From Actinomycetes bacterium (lineage in GTDB: Bacteria > Actinomycetota > Actinomycetes > Propionibacteriales > Propionibacteriaceae), in contig JAEZHJ010000034.1 of NCBI GenBank assembly GCA_023436925.1, positions 1 to 23,942 of the forward strand: a stretch of DNA of 23,942 bases. Reading direction: 5' to 3'. The notes beneath the pieces were generated by a model, which saw only the letters and a program-made list of their open reading frames with translations, ran no database searches and was not told where the DNA came from. The position numbers and the translations under genes are program-made. Below are positions 8,180-15,716 of this stretch, one piece after another. The number at the start of each line of letters is the position of its first letter. Position 1 is the stretch's first letter.

Positions 8180-8252
8180 GCCACCTTAGCTCAGTAGGCA
8201 GAGCGGCTCACTCGTAATGAGCAGGTCTGGGGTTCGATTCCCCAAGGTGGCT
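8180..8252 (+). tRNA. tRNA-Thr (anticodon CGT)
   Basis: Seventy-three bases fold into a standard cloverleaf. The acceptor stem is GCCACCT (8180-8186) with AGGTGGC (8245-8251) and discriminator T. The D arm contains AGCTCAGTAGGCAGAGC. The anticodon stem GCTCA/TGAGC encloses the loop CTCGTAA with anticodon CGT, reading ACG threonine codons. The T arm is CTGGG GTTCGATT CCCCA. The 3' CCA is not encoded. Confidence 0.95.
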
Positions 8253-8344
8253 CTCAGCGGGGCTCACCAGCCCACACAGCACGTTCCTCACAGCCCGCCG
8301 GTCCCTCGCGCCAACTCGTTCAACCCCGGCGCCGCCGAATCCAG

Positions 8345-9142
8345 TCATTGCGCGGTCACGCCGCGCCGGCGCAGTGCGTCCTCCACGATGGTCAGCCCTG
8401 CCATCCCGGGCAGCCGGGCGATGTTGGTGTCGATCCGACGGATCTCGGCCATCCCGTCCGGGGTGCCGAACAGGTGGCTCATCACGTGGCGGACGTCGTC
8501 CGGCTCCGAGATCGACGAGCCCACCGGCTCCCACGCCTTCGTCAGCGCGAGCCGGGTCAGGGCGCGGGCCATCTTGCTCTTCTCCAGCCGGCGACGGGCC
8601 TGCCCGGCGTAGAAGGCGACGTGCCTGGTCTCCTGCTGGGCGATTCGGGCCAGCAGCGGTGACAGCGCGGGGTGGTCCTCGAGGGCGGCGAGCCGCCTGT
8701 AGGCGGCGACCGCGCTCCACTCGTTGGCGGCGCCCCAGCTCATGTGGACGGCGATGTAGTCCTCGCCGACGATGTTGCCCAGGATCGACTGCCGCAGCGG
8801 CGCGAGCCGGTCGCGCCAGGCCAGCTTGAGCCGGCCGGCCTTCAGCCGGTCGTAGTCGACGGTGATCCCGTGGCGCCCGAGCACCTGGGCCAACGCCTCG
8901 CCGTGCCAGTACTCCTCCCGGTTCCACATCGTCATGAACGCGTTGACGTCGCGTTCCTTGTGGGACGGGGTGACCAGCAGGTCCCGCAGGTAGCAGACGG
9001 TGTGGTACTCGACGTTGCACATGTACCGCAGGGTCCGCAGCGTCTCCGCGGGCAGCGGGGCCCGGTCGAACGCCTCGAAGTCGAGGTCCTGCCAGCTGAC
9101 CGGGTCGGAGGTCTCGGCGTACTGGTCGATGTCGAAAGCCAT
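8345..9142 (-). CDS. Ferritin-like diiron protein (acyl-ACP desaturase-like)
   Basis: 265 residues; ATG preceded by agaggaag, 12 bases after the stop of the reductase-HAD gene, so third gene of the operon. The sequence shows a complete four-helix diiron site: Glu45 (NVEYHTV), Glu77-x-x-His80 (EEYWHGEAL), Glu141 (ANEWSAVAAY) and Glu171-x-x-His174 (ETRHVAFY). The EExxHG and ExRH spacing is that of soluble acyl-ACP desaturases such as mycobacterial DesA, but the protein has few other recognisable landmarks and is at the short end of that family. It should use oxygen and electrons to oxidise a substrate. Fatty acyl chains or the aldehyde/alcohol product of the adjacent reductase are the natural candidates, by context only. 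It is a paralogue of the first gene of the operon (11398-12264). Confidence 0.75.
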   Translation of the reverse strand: MAFDIDQYAETSDPVSWQDLDFEAFDRAPLPAETLRTLRYMCNVEYHTVCYLRDLLVTPSHKERDVNAFMTMWNREEYWHGEALAQVLGRHGITVDYDRLKAGRLKLAWRDRLAPLRQSILGNIVGEDYIAVHMSWGAANEWSAVAAYRRLAALEDHPALSPLLARIAQQETRHVAFYAGQARRRLEKSKMARALTRLALTKAWEPVGSSISEPDDVRHVMSHLFGTPDGMAEIRRIDTNIARLPGMAGLTIVEDALRRRGVTAQ

Positions 9143-9154
9143 GGCTTCCTCTCG

Positions 9155-11401
9155 TCAGTCGTGGTTGCTGCCGGGGCCGGATCCATTGCCGGTCCGCTTC
9201 CAGATCGCCACTTCCCAGTGCTTGTCGCGCGCGACCTGGAACAGCCGCTGGTCGGGGTTGACCGCCACCGGGTGGCCGAGCAGCTGCAGCCAGGAGGTGT
9301 CGGCCTGGCTGTCGCCGTAGCCGTAGGAGCGGGACAGGTCGAAGCCACGGCTGCCGGCGTAGCTCTTCAGCCAGGCCGCCCGGGCCTCGCCCACGATCGG
9401 CGGGGACGCCAGGAAACCGGTCAGTACCCCGTCCTCGGCGTGCAGCCCGCTCGCCACGACCTCGTCGAAGTACGGGGCGGCCACCTTGGCCAGCAGGTCG
9501 ACCCCACCGGTGACCAGGACCGTGTGGTGGCCGGCCTCGCGGTGCTGCGCGACCCGCTCCAGCGCGTCGCTGAGCAGGTGACCGCGCAGCCGGCGGCCGA
9601 CCGGTCCGCTGGTGTACTGCTCGATGTCCGCCACCCGCATTCCCTTGTGCAGCCGCAGGAAGCTGCGGATGAACTCGCTGCGGTCGCGACGCTCGGCGGC
9701 CAGATAGCGGGGCAGCAGCGCCACGATCTTGGTCAGTTCGCGCGGCAGGGCGGTGGCGTCGTTCTCGGCCCGCCGCAGCCACAGGTACTGCTGGATCAGG
9801 TTGGCGTGCAGGACGGTGCCCTCCAGGTCGAAGACCGCCACCACGTCCTCCCCCGCGCTGAGCGGACGCCGGGAGCGTTCGCCCCTGCCGGAGCGGGTGG
9901 TGAAGACCCGGGTGAGCGTCGTGATCGCCGGCAGGTGGACGTCCATCAGGTAGTGCGGCCAGCTGATCTCTGCCACGTCGAAGCCGGTGTCGTCGTCGGG
10001 CCCGCCAGCCGTGGCGGCGTGCAGCGCCCGGGTGCACGTGTCGTCGAAGACCACCTCGGACTGGACGTAGGCGCGGTACAACTCGGAGAAGTTGCGCAGC
10101 AGGCCGAGGTCGCGGTTGGCGGCGTCCAGCTTCTCCAGCCAGCTGCGGGTGACGGTGCCGGCCGGCAGCCGGGCGACCACCTCGGCGGCGAGCCGGCTCC
10201 CCACCTCCTTGCGCTTCATGGCGTTCTCGAACCGCACCCCGCCGGGGAACTGCCACGGTGGCACGCTGGTGGGCCCGTTGGCCCCCGGGATGGGGTGCTG
10301 CAGGAAGTAGCTGCGGATGCTGTCGTACATCTGGTGGAAGGGCAGCGGGTTGGTGGCTCCCGAGCCCATGTGGAAGTACCGGGCGCCGTCGCGCGGGGCC
10401 GGGGTCGCCGCGGCGGCCAGCATGGCGTTGACCACGAAGTCGACCGGGACGATGTCCAGCACGCTGTCGGGCAGGCCGGGGAACTCCGGCAACTGGCCGC
10501 GGCCGTAGGCCAGGATCAGCGGGTCGGCCACCTTGAAGCCGTCGATCCAGCCCGGCTGCGGGTGCCGCAGCGCGCTTTCGATGATGGAGGGCCGGATGAC
10601 GCTCAGCCGGTGCCCGGTGCCCAGCCAGAGCTCCTCTGCGACCCGTTCGGCCAGCGCCTTGGTGAAGGTGTAGGCGTCGGTCCAGCCCAGGCTCTGGGCC
10701 CGGGCCCGGCCGTGTTCCACGAGTTGCTCGTCCACCCAGGCCCGGCGGGCGGCCTCGGTCGCCTCCGCGACCGCCTGGGGTCCGACCTTTCCGACCGCCT
10801 GCTGGGCCTCGCGCAGGAACTGGCGCAGCCGGTCGGGCCGTCGGGACCGTTCGTCCACCCCCTCGCGGGCAGCCAGCGCTGCCTGCTCCTCCTGCCGCCA
10901 GTCGACGTCGTGCTCGACCCGGGTCTCGGTGACCAGGCCCTTGCGGGCGGCATTCACATAGGCGGTCGAGACATGCACCACGTGGGGGTCGGCGCCGGCG
11001 TCCAGCAGGGCTTGGTAGAGCCGGGCGACGCCGGACACGTTGGTGGCGAAGGCGCGGTCGATCGGGTCGTCGAAGTTGACCGAGGACGCCGCGTGCAGCA
11101 CCAGGTCGAGCCGGTTCGGCTCGGGGCCGAGGTCCCCCAGGGCTCCTTCGACGATCCGGACCCGGTCGGCGACGACCTGCCGGGCTCGCTCCGGGCCGAC
11201 GGTCTCGATCCACCGGGCGAAGACCGGCTTGCGCAGCAGGGACTCGAACCGCCGCTCGGCACTGATCGAGCGGCGCGGACGGATCAGGACGGAGATGGTG
11301 GTGTCGGGGTGGCTGCTCAGCAGGCGTTCCAGGACCGCCTGCCCGACGAAGCCGGTGGCGCCGGTCAGCAGGATCCGGGAACTGTGGAGATCGAGGCTCA
11401 C
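9155..11401 (-). CDS. Fatty acyl reductase (extended SDR) fused to HAD-IB phosphatase
   Basis: 748 residues. GTG start overlaps the previous stop by four bases (GTGA) and has a strong site GGAGGT; the longer open frame upstream lies inside the neighbour and is not used. Residues 10-20 give the Rossmann motif LLTGATGFVG. HVSTAYVN and the catalytic Tyr244-x3-Lys248 (YTFTK) mark an NAD_binding_4 type fatty acyl-CoA/ACP reductase. A 'sterile'-like region follows (LLRNFSELYRAYVQSE, then WPHYLMDVHLPA). From about residue 520 comes a HAD-IB (SerB/TIGR01490-like) domain with DLEGT (Asp525; Glu527 where Asp is usual), TGG, Lys in AAWLKSYA and GDSQADTSW. Reductases of this kind turn acyl thioesters into aldehydes or alcohols. 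The role of the HAD part is unknown. Fusions of HAD-IB domains with lipid enzymes are known (mycobacterial PlsC Rv2483c). Confidence 0.82.
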   Translation of the reverse strand: MSLDLHSSRILLTGATGFVGQAVLERLLSSHPDTTISVLIRPRRSISAERRFESLLRKPVFARWIETVGPERARQVVADRVRIVEGALGDLGPEPNRLDLVLHAASSVNFDDPIDRAFATNVSGVARLYQALLDAGADPHVVHVSTAYVNAARKGLVTETRVEHDVDWRQEEQAALAAREGVDERSRRPDRLRQFLREAQQAVGKVGPQAVAEATEAARRAWVDEQLVEHGRARAQSLGWTDAYTFTKALAERVAEELWLGTGHRLSVIRPSIIESALRHPQPGWIDGFKVADPLILAYGRGQLPEFPGLPDSVLDIVPVDFVVNAMLAAAATPAPRDGARYFHMGSGATNPLPFHQMYDSIRSYFLQHPIPGANGPTSVPPWQFPGGVRFENAMKRKEVGSRLAAEVVARLPAGTVTRSWLEKLDAANRDLGLLRNFSELYRAYVQSEVVFDDTCTRALHAATAGGPDDDTGFDVAEISWPHYLMDVHLPAITTLTRVFTTRSGRGERSRRPLSAGEDVVAVFDLEGTVLHANLIQQYLWLRRAENDATALPRELTKIVALLPRYLAAERRDRSEFIRSFLRLHKGMRVADIEQYTSGPVGRRLRGHLLSDALERVAQHREAGHHTVLVTGGVDLLAKVAAPYFDEVVASGLHAEDGVLTGFLASPPIVGEARAAWLKSYAGSRGFDLSRSYGYGDSQADTSWLQLLGHPVAVNPDQRLFQVARDKHWEVAIWKRTGNGSGPGSNHD

Positions 11402-12264
11402 GTCACCTCCCCGGGCGGGGAAAGTGCTGCCCGGCGGGCGGCGCGGACGGCCGAGCGCCGGGCGAGCTGCAGCCCGCCGAGGCCGGGAAGACCGTCCACT
11501 CGGCGGTCGATGGCGTCCAACTGGGCTGCGCCAACCAGGTCGAGGTGGAACCCGGCGGCGGACACCTCCGGCTCGACGCGGGAGCCCAGTGGGAAGACCA
11601 TCCTCTTCAGGCGGCGCCGGGCCAGCGACTGCGCGCGGTTGGAGCCGAGCCGGTTGGCTGCCTCTTCGGTGAAGAACGCGCCGTGCCGCCGCTTCACCGC
11701 CAGCAGGTCGGAGAGGGTGTCGCGCAGCCGGGGGTTCCGGGCATCCTGGATCAGCCGTTCGTAGGCGGCCTGGGTGAGCCACTCGTCCAGCGCGCCGATG
11801 ACGCAGTGGACCGCGATGACGTCCTCCCCGATCAGGTTTGACGCCACCGACTCCCGGATCGGTTCGACCCGCTCACTCAGGGACCGCCAGGTGCGGCGCA
11901 GCCGGGCGCCCGGTCCGGCGGCGGCGCGTGCCGGTGGGGTGGCGGCGTGGCTGGTGACGATGAGTTCGAGGGCGTCGGCCAGCCAGTATTTGTCGTACGC
12001 CCAGGTCACCAGGAAGGCGGTCATCCGGGCATCGGCGTGGGTGGGGGTCACCAGGACGCTGCGCAGGAAGCCCAACGCGCCGCGCTCGAGCCGGGAGAGC
12101 AGGCCGACCGCTTCGAGGGTGCGGGGTCCGAGCGGGTGCTCGGTGTACCAGCCGAGACCGAGCGTCGCCCGGTGGCTGCCGCGGGCCGAGCGGGTGAACT
12201 CCGCGACATCGAACGGGGTCTCCGGCACCGTCCCGCCCGGGGGAGAGGTGTGGTGCCGGGTCAT
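11398..12264 (-). CDS. Ferritin-like paralogue with degenerate diiron site
   Basis: 288 residues; first gene of the three-gene operon, overlapping the reductase start by four bases. It aligns by eye with the protein at 8345-9142 over most of its length (FLRSVLVTP vs YLRDLLVTP; YWLADALE vs YWHGEALA; NLIGEDVIAVH vs NIVGEDYIAVH; LDEWLTQAAY vs ANEWSAVAAY). Of six metal ligands three remain (Glu60, Glu161, His194). The others are changed: Glu to Lys92, His to Leu95 and Glu to Lys191. It should not bind a normal diiron centre. The reading frame is intact and conserved segments elsewhere are kept, so it is not an ordinary decaying gene. It may be a structural partner of the active paralogue or have a metal-free function. 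A family member with different chemistry cannot be excluded. Confidence 0.7.
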   Translation of the reverse strand: MTRHHTSPPGGTVPETPFDVAEFTRSARGSHRATLGLGWYTEHPLGPRTLEAVGLLSRLERGALGFLRSVLVTPTHADARMTAFLVTWAYDKYWLADALELIVTSHAATPPARAAAGPGARLRRTWRSLSERVEPIRESVASNLIGEDVIAVHCVIGALDEWLTQAAYERLIQDARNPRLRDTLSDLLAVKRRHGAFFTEEAANRLGSNRAQSLARRRLKRMVFPLGSRVEPEVSAAGFHLDLVGAAQLDAIDRRVDGLPGLGGLQLARRSAVRAARRAALSPPGEVT

Positions 12265-12348
12265 TCAGTCTCCTCGAAATGGGGTGGTTCAAGGTAGGAC
12301 GACATCGGCGGCCGTGGGACCGAGCGCCCCCTGTGCCGATGACTGGCC

Positions 12349-12377
12349 ACGCTAGCACCCGCCGGGGCGGCTGCGAA
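12349..12377 (-). promoter_or_regulatory. Candidate promoter of the ferritin-like/reductase operon
   Basis: On the minus strand TTCGCA (12372-12377) is followed after 17 bases by TAGCGT (12349-12354), a TAnnnT box. Transcription would start near 12342 and give a leader of about 78 bases before the ATG at 12264. This is the best match in the gap, but it rests on consensus alone. Confidence 0.4.
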
Positions 12378-12486
12378 TGGTGCTCAGGCCGGTGTGGATC
12401 CGCTCCGGTCGCGGCGGCACGCACCACCAACTGGCGCCACGACTAACAGCGTGGACCCGGCCTCGCTGGGGAAGCTCAAACTGTCG

Positions 12487-12526
12487 TTGACTCGCCGAAA
12501 CAGTCCCCGTAACCCTTGCACAGGGT
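12487..12526 (+). promoter_or_regulatory. Candidate PTS promoter with overlapping palindromic operator
   Basis: TTGACT (12487-12492) is the strongest -35 match in the region. Exactly 17 bases later comes TAACCC (12510-12515), an imperfect -10. A palindrome ACCCT-TGCAC-AGGGT (12512-12526) overlaps the -10 and the expected start point, the usual place for a repressor site. No regulator gene is present in the window, so the protein that would bind is unknown. Confidence 0.4.
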
Positions 12527-12592
12527 CGATCGCGGTGTTTGAGTCGTGGCATGAGCAGGCTGCTCGGCCTTCACCGAAGGGCCCGACGAGTT

Positions 12593-12629
12593 GACCTGGG
12601 AACTGCGCGGACCGCGCTCTTCCCAGGTC
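12593..12629 (+). promoter_or_regulatory. Large hairpin in the PTS mRNA leader
   Basis: GACCTGGGAA (12593-12602) pairs perfectly with 12620-12629. Inside it a two-by-two mismatch is followed by a second stem GCGCG/CGCGC (12605-12609 with 12613-12617) and a GAC loop. The whole 37-base element ends 51 bases before the PTS start codon. No T run follows. It might be an attenuator, a target for an RNA-binding antiterminator of the kind that controls many beta-glucoside PTS genes, or a DNA operator. No such regulator is encoded nearby. Confidence 0.5.
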
Positions 12630-12680
12630 TTCCCCGGTGCCCGGTGAGGACGGCACGCCGCTAGACAACAAGGAGCGATC

Positions 12681-14702
12681 ATGCCTTCCACCCCCACTGC
12701 GAACACCGCAGAGCAGATCGTCGAAGAGGTCGGCGGACCGGACAACATCATCGGCCTGACACACTGCGCCACGCGGCTGCGTTTCGAACTGAAGGACGCC
12801 TCCCTGGTCGATCAGGCCGCTATCGAGAAGATCCCCGGCGTGATGGGCGCCGTGCCGCAGAGCGGTGACCGGTTCCAGGTGGTGATCGGCGGCGGCGTCC
12901 AGACGACCTACACCGAGATCATGGGGCTGCCCCAGATGGCCCAGGCAGGTCGGCCCAGCGACGCCGAGGTGAAGGCGGCCGCCCGTGCCAAGGCGAAGGG
13001 CAAGGCGGCCTGGATCGACAACTTCTTCGAGTACCTGTCTGATTCCTTCCGGCCGCTGCTCGGCGTGCTGCTGGGCGCCTCGCTGATCATCGCGATCGCG
13101 TCGATGCTGGATGCCCTCAACGTGATCGACTTCCAGGCCGCGGACAGGCCTGCCACGTGGGTGTTCTGGGACGCGATGGCCCAGTCGGTGTTCTACTTCC
13201 TGCCGATCATGGTGGCCTACAACGCCGCCAAGAAGCTGGACGTCGACCCGTGGGTGGGGGCGACCATCATGGGGGCGCTGATGACCCCGCAGTTCCTCAG
13301 CCTGAGCGGCCTGGCCGACACCGTCTGCACCCCGAACCCGTCACTGGGCACCGAGACCTGCGTGGCCTCGGTCTTCGGTCTGCCGATGCCGCTGAGCAAT
13401 TACGGCGGGCAGGTGTTCGTGCCGCTGATCATGGTGGCCTTGCTGGCGGTCTGGTGGCGGCTGTTGAAGCGGATCTTCCCCGAAACCGTGCAGCTGGTGT
13501 TCGTGCCGTTCTTCGCGATGCTCGTGATGATCCCGATCACCGCCTTCCTGATCGGTCCGCTCGGGGTCTGGATGGGCAACAGCCTCGGGTCGGGGCTGGC
13601 CTGGCTGAACTCCAACGCGCCGCTGGTCTTCGCCATCCTGATTCCGCTGTTGTATCCGTTCCTGGTACCGCTCGGGCTTCATTGGCCGCTGAACGCGCTG
13701 ATGCTGGTGAACATCAACACCCTGGGCTACGACTTCATCCAGGGCCCGATGGGTTCGTGGAACTTCGCCTGCTTCGGCGCGACCGCCGGCGTCCTGGTGC
13801 TGTCCCTTCGCGACCGGGACACCCAGATGAGGCAGACCGCCACCGGTGCCCTGGCAGCAGGCCTGCTGGGCGGCATCTCCGAGCCGTCGCTGTACGGCAT
13901 TCATCTGCGGTACAAGCGGATCTACCCCCGGATGCTGGTGGGGTGTCTGGTCGGCGGCCTGATCACCGGCCTGCTCGGCGGGGTCACCACCGAGACCTTC
14001 GCATTCACCTCGCTGCTCACGATCCCGGTCTTCAACCCGATCTGGGTCTACGCGCTGGCCATCACCGCGGCCTTCGTGACCGCCATGGCGCTGGTCATCA
14101 TCTCCGACTACCGCACTCCCGAGCAGCGGGCGGAGTTCCTGGCCCAGCGCGACCTCACCGAGGCCGAGCACGTCATCGAGGAGGCAGAGGCGGGCACGCC
14201 GGCGCACGCGGTCGTCGACACCGGGGGAGCCGTCACCACCATGGTCAAGACCCGCACGGTCGCCGCACCGGTGTCCGGCCGGGTGATCCCGCTGGAACAG
14301 GTGGCCGACGCCGTGTTCGCGTCCAAGGCCCTGGGTGAGGGGGTCGGTATCGTACCCACCGAGGGTCACGTGACAGCCCCCGTGGAAGGGACGCTGGTCA
14401 CGGTGCCCGACACCGGCCATGCCTTCGGCCTGAAGACCGACGACGGGGTCGAGGTGCTGGTCCATGTCGGGATCGACACGGTCCAGCTCAACGGTGCCGG
14501 CTTCCAGGTCGCGGTCAAGCCCGAGCAACGGGTGGTCGTCGGTGACCTGCTCGGGCGGGTGGACCTCGACGCGGTCAAGGGCGCCGGTTACGACCCGACG
14601 ACGATGGTGGTGGTGGTGAACAGTGCCGCCCTCACCTCGGTGACCCCCAAGCCCGAAGGCCAGGCCTCGGCCGGCGATCCGGTGATCGACGTCGAGCCCT
14701 GA
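12681..14702 (+). CDS. Sugar PTS permease EIIBCA (glucose/beta-glucoside/sucrose/trehalose family)
   Basis: 673 residues with all three PTS modules in the order B-C-A. EIIB (about 1-85) has the phosphorylated cysteine Cys29 in THCATRLRF. EIIC (about 105-475) has many hydrophobic segments and the conserved GISEPSLYG signature. A charged linker leads to EIIA (about 530-660), which contains GLKTDDGVEVLVHVGIDTV with the phosphorylated His595 and the supporting His580. The permease takes up a sugar and phosphorylates it using phosphate from HPr. The B-C-A order and the EIIB sequence are closest to BglF-, ScrA- and TreB-type permeases; the sugar cannot be told. No phospho-glycosidase or regulator is adjacent. 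AAGGAG lies five bases before the ATG. Because EIIA is included, no separate IIA-Glc is required. Confidence 0.93.
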   Translation: MPSTPTANTAEQIVEEVGGPDNIIGLTHCATRLRFELKDASLVDQAAIEKIPGVMGAVPQSGDRFQVVIGGGVQTTYTEIMGLPQMAQAGRPSDAEVKAAARAKAKGKAAWIDNFFEYLSDSFRPLLGVLLGASLIIAIASMLDALNVIDFQAADRPATWVFWDAMAQSVFYFLPIMVAYNAAKKLDVDPWVGATIMGALMTPQFLSLSGLADTVCTPNPSLGTETCVASVFGLPMPLSNYGGQVFVPLIMVALLAVWWRLLKRIFPETVQLVFVPFFAMLVMIPITAFLIGPLGVWMGNSLGSGLAWLNSNAPLVFAILIPLLYPFLVPLGLHWPLNALMLVNINTLGYDFIQGPMGSWNFACFGATAGVLVLSLRDRDTQMRQTATGALAAGLLGGISEPSLYGIHLRYKRIYPRMLVGCLVGGLITGLLGGVTTETFAFTSLLTIPVFNPIWVYALAITAAFVTAMALVIISDYRTPEQRAEFLAQRDLTEAEHVIEEAEAGTPAHAVVDTGGAVTTMVKTRTVAAPVSGRVIPLEQVADAVFASKALGEGVGIVPTEGHVTAPVEGTLVTVPDTGHAFGLKTDDGVEVLVHVGIDTVQLNGAGFQVAVKPEQRVVVGDLLGRVDLDAVKGAGYDPTTMVVVVNSAALTSVTPKPEGQASAGDPVIDVEP

Positions 14703-14721
14703 GCGTGCGGCCGCTCAGGGC
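14696..14721 (+). terminator. 10-bp hairpin overlapping the PTS stop codon
   Basis: GCCCTGAGCG (14696-14705) pairs perfectly with 14712-14721 around a six-base loop. The stop codon TGA (14700-14702) lies inside the left arm. No T tract follows. It is well placed to end the PTS transcript ahead of the convergent cpdA gene. Confidence 0.6.
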
Positions 14722-14723
14722 CG

Positions 14724-14744
14724 CCGGACGACATCACGGTCCGG
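14724..14744 (-). terminator. Weak hairpin after cpdA
   Basis: CCGGAC (14724-14729) pairs with GTCCGG (14739-14744) across a nine-base loop, 28 bases beyond the cpdA stop on the minus strand. It may terminate the ppa-sixA-cpdA transcript; together with the neighbouring hairpin it makes the convergent gap structured in both directions. Confidence 0.3.
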
Positions 14745-14771
14745 ACAGCAGGACGGGGCTCACCACGACCG

Positions 14772-15701
14772 TCACTGTCCGGGCGGGGCGCCTTCCGGTC
14801 CCGGCCCCGCCGACGGGGTAGTGGGCCGGCCTGCGATCCGCACGCCGCGGCGGGTCAGCTCCGCGGCCGCGCCCGCCTCGTCTCGTCCCGTGGTGACGCC
14901 GCCGTGGCGGCCGATCGGGACGACGGTGTGGTTGACGGTGTCGGCGTACACCCGGACCAGGTTGAACCCCTGCCCGCCGGCCTGGCCCCGGCTGCCGCGG
15001 CCGGCGAACAGGTCCTGGGTGTAGCTGGTGGCGGTGGCCGCCGAGACCTCCACGCCGGCGAAGAGTCCGTAGCTGGTCTGGTGGAAGTGGCCGCCCAGGA
15101 TGCAGCGGACATCGCTGCCGCGCACCACCTCGGCGAGCTGCTGCTGCCCGACCAGCTCCCAGCTTGCGGCCAGGTCCTGCACCACCGGCACCGGCGCGTG
15201 GTGCATCGCCAGCAGGGTGCCCTCGGGGGCGGGGTCGGCCAGCTGCCCGGCGAGCCAGCCCAGGGAGTCGTCGCTCACCTCGCCGACATCACGTCCGGGG
15301 ACGGTGGAATCGAGGCAGAGGATCCGCAGGCCGCCCAGCCAGTGCACCTGGTTGATCGGCTCGTCGCCGGCCGGCAACCCGAGCAACTCGGTGCGGAAGG
15401 TGGCGCGGTCGTCATGGTTGCCGTTCAGCCAGACCACGCGGGCGCCCAGTTCGCCGGCCACCGGGTCCACCAACCCGCGCAGCTCCCGGTACGACTCGGC
15501 GGTGCCGTCATCGCTGAGGTCACCGGTCAGCACCAGCAGTTCGGGCTCGTGGCCGCTCAGCAGCAACCCGGCCAGCAACTCGCTCAGCGGCACCCGCGGG
15601 TCGAGCACGCCGCGCAGCAGCGGCGAGTCGGGGTGGCGCAGGTGAGTGTCGCTGAAATGGGCCAGGACGTGGTCGGGACGGGGGTATTCGGCGGTCCGCA
15701 T
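14772..15701 (-). CDS. cpdA: Class III cyclic nucleotide phosphodiesterase (Rv0805/CpdA-like)
   Basis: 309 residues; AGGAGG lies just before the ATG. It is a calcineurin-like metallophosphoesterase with every metal ligand present: Asp18 and His20 (SDTHL), Asp61 (GDLSDDG), Asn95-His96 (GNHDD), His167 (MHHAP), His205 and His207 (GGHFH). The opening (AEYPRPDHVLAHFSDTH) and the block SYTQDLFAG strongly resemble M. tuberculosis Rv0805, which hydrolyses cAMP and more efficiently 2',3'-cyclic nucleotides. By analogy it probably tunes cyclic nucleotide levels or trims RNA-derived cyclic nucleotides, but the natural substrate is not settled even in the model. It is the last gene of ppa-sixA-cpdA, 15 bases after sixA. 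Confidence 0.88.
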   Translation of the reverse strand: MRTAEYPRPDHVLAHFSDTHLRHPDSPLLRGVLDPRVPLSELLAGLLLSGHEPELLVLTGDLSDDGTAESYRELRGLVDPVAGELGARVVWLNGNHDDRATFRTELLGLPAGDEPINQVHWLGGLRILCLDSTVPGRDVGEVSDDSLGWLAGQLADPAPEGTLLAMHHAPVPVVQDLAASWELVGQQQLAEVVRGSDVRCILGGHFHQTSYGLFAGVEVSAATATSYTQDLFAGRGSRGQAGGQGFNLVRVYADTVNHTVVPIGRHGGVTTGRDEAGAAAELTRRGVRIAGRPTTPSAGPGPEGAPPGQ

Positions 15702-15716
15702 CGGGGCCTCCTGGGG

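Larger units (their letters stand above)
12265..12680. other. 416-base divergent intergenic region between lipid operon and PTS gene
   Basis: No convincing protein gene is seen here. The left part (12265-12380) carries a minus-strand promoter candidate for the reductase/ferritin-like operon. The right part (12487-12680) carries a plus-strand promoter with an overlapping palindrome, a long leader with a stable hairpin, and a good ribosome binding site (AAGGAG, 12670-12675) for the PTS gene. The centre (about 12380-12486) shows nothing I recognise. Confidence 0.6.

Noticed and set aside
8253..8344. Attachment site or terminator behind tRNA-Thr
   Set aside because: Only a 5-bp hairpin (8260-8273) is present. 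No integrase is nearby and no second copy of the tRNA end was seen; a partial match near 20924 is too short.
8672..11764. Long plus-strand frame of about 1030 codons opposite the reductase gene
   Set aside because: It lacks known motifs and has an antisense-type composition, while the minus strand carries clear SDR, HAD and diiron motifs with ribosome binding sites and coupled starts.
12551..12664. 37-codon open frame in the PTS leader, ending 16 bases before the PTS ATG
   Set aside because: It has no ribosome binding site, contains the hairpin sequence and is very rich in Arg, as random GC-rich frames are. A leader peptide cannot be excluded, but nothing supports it.
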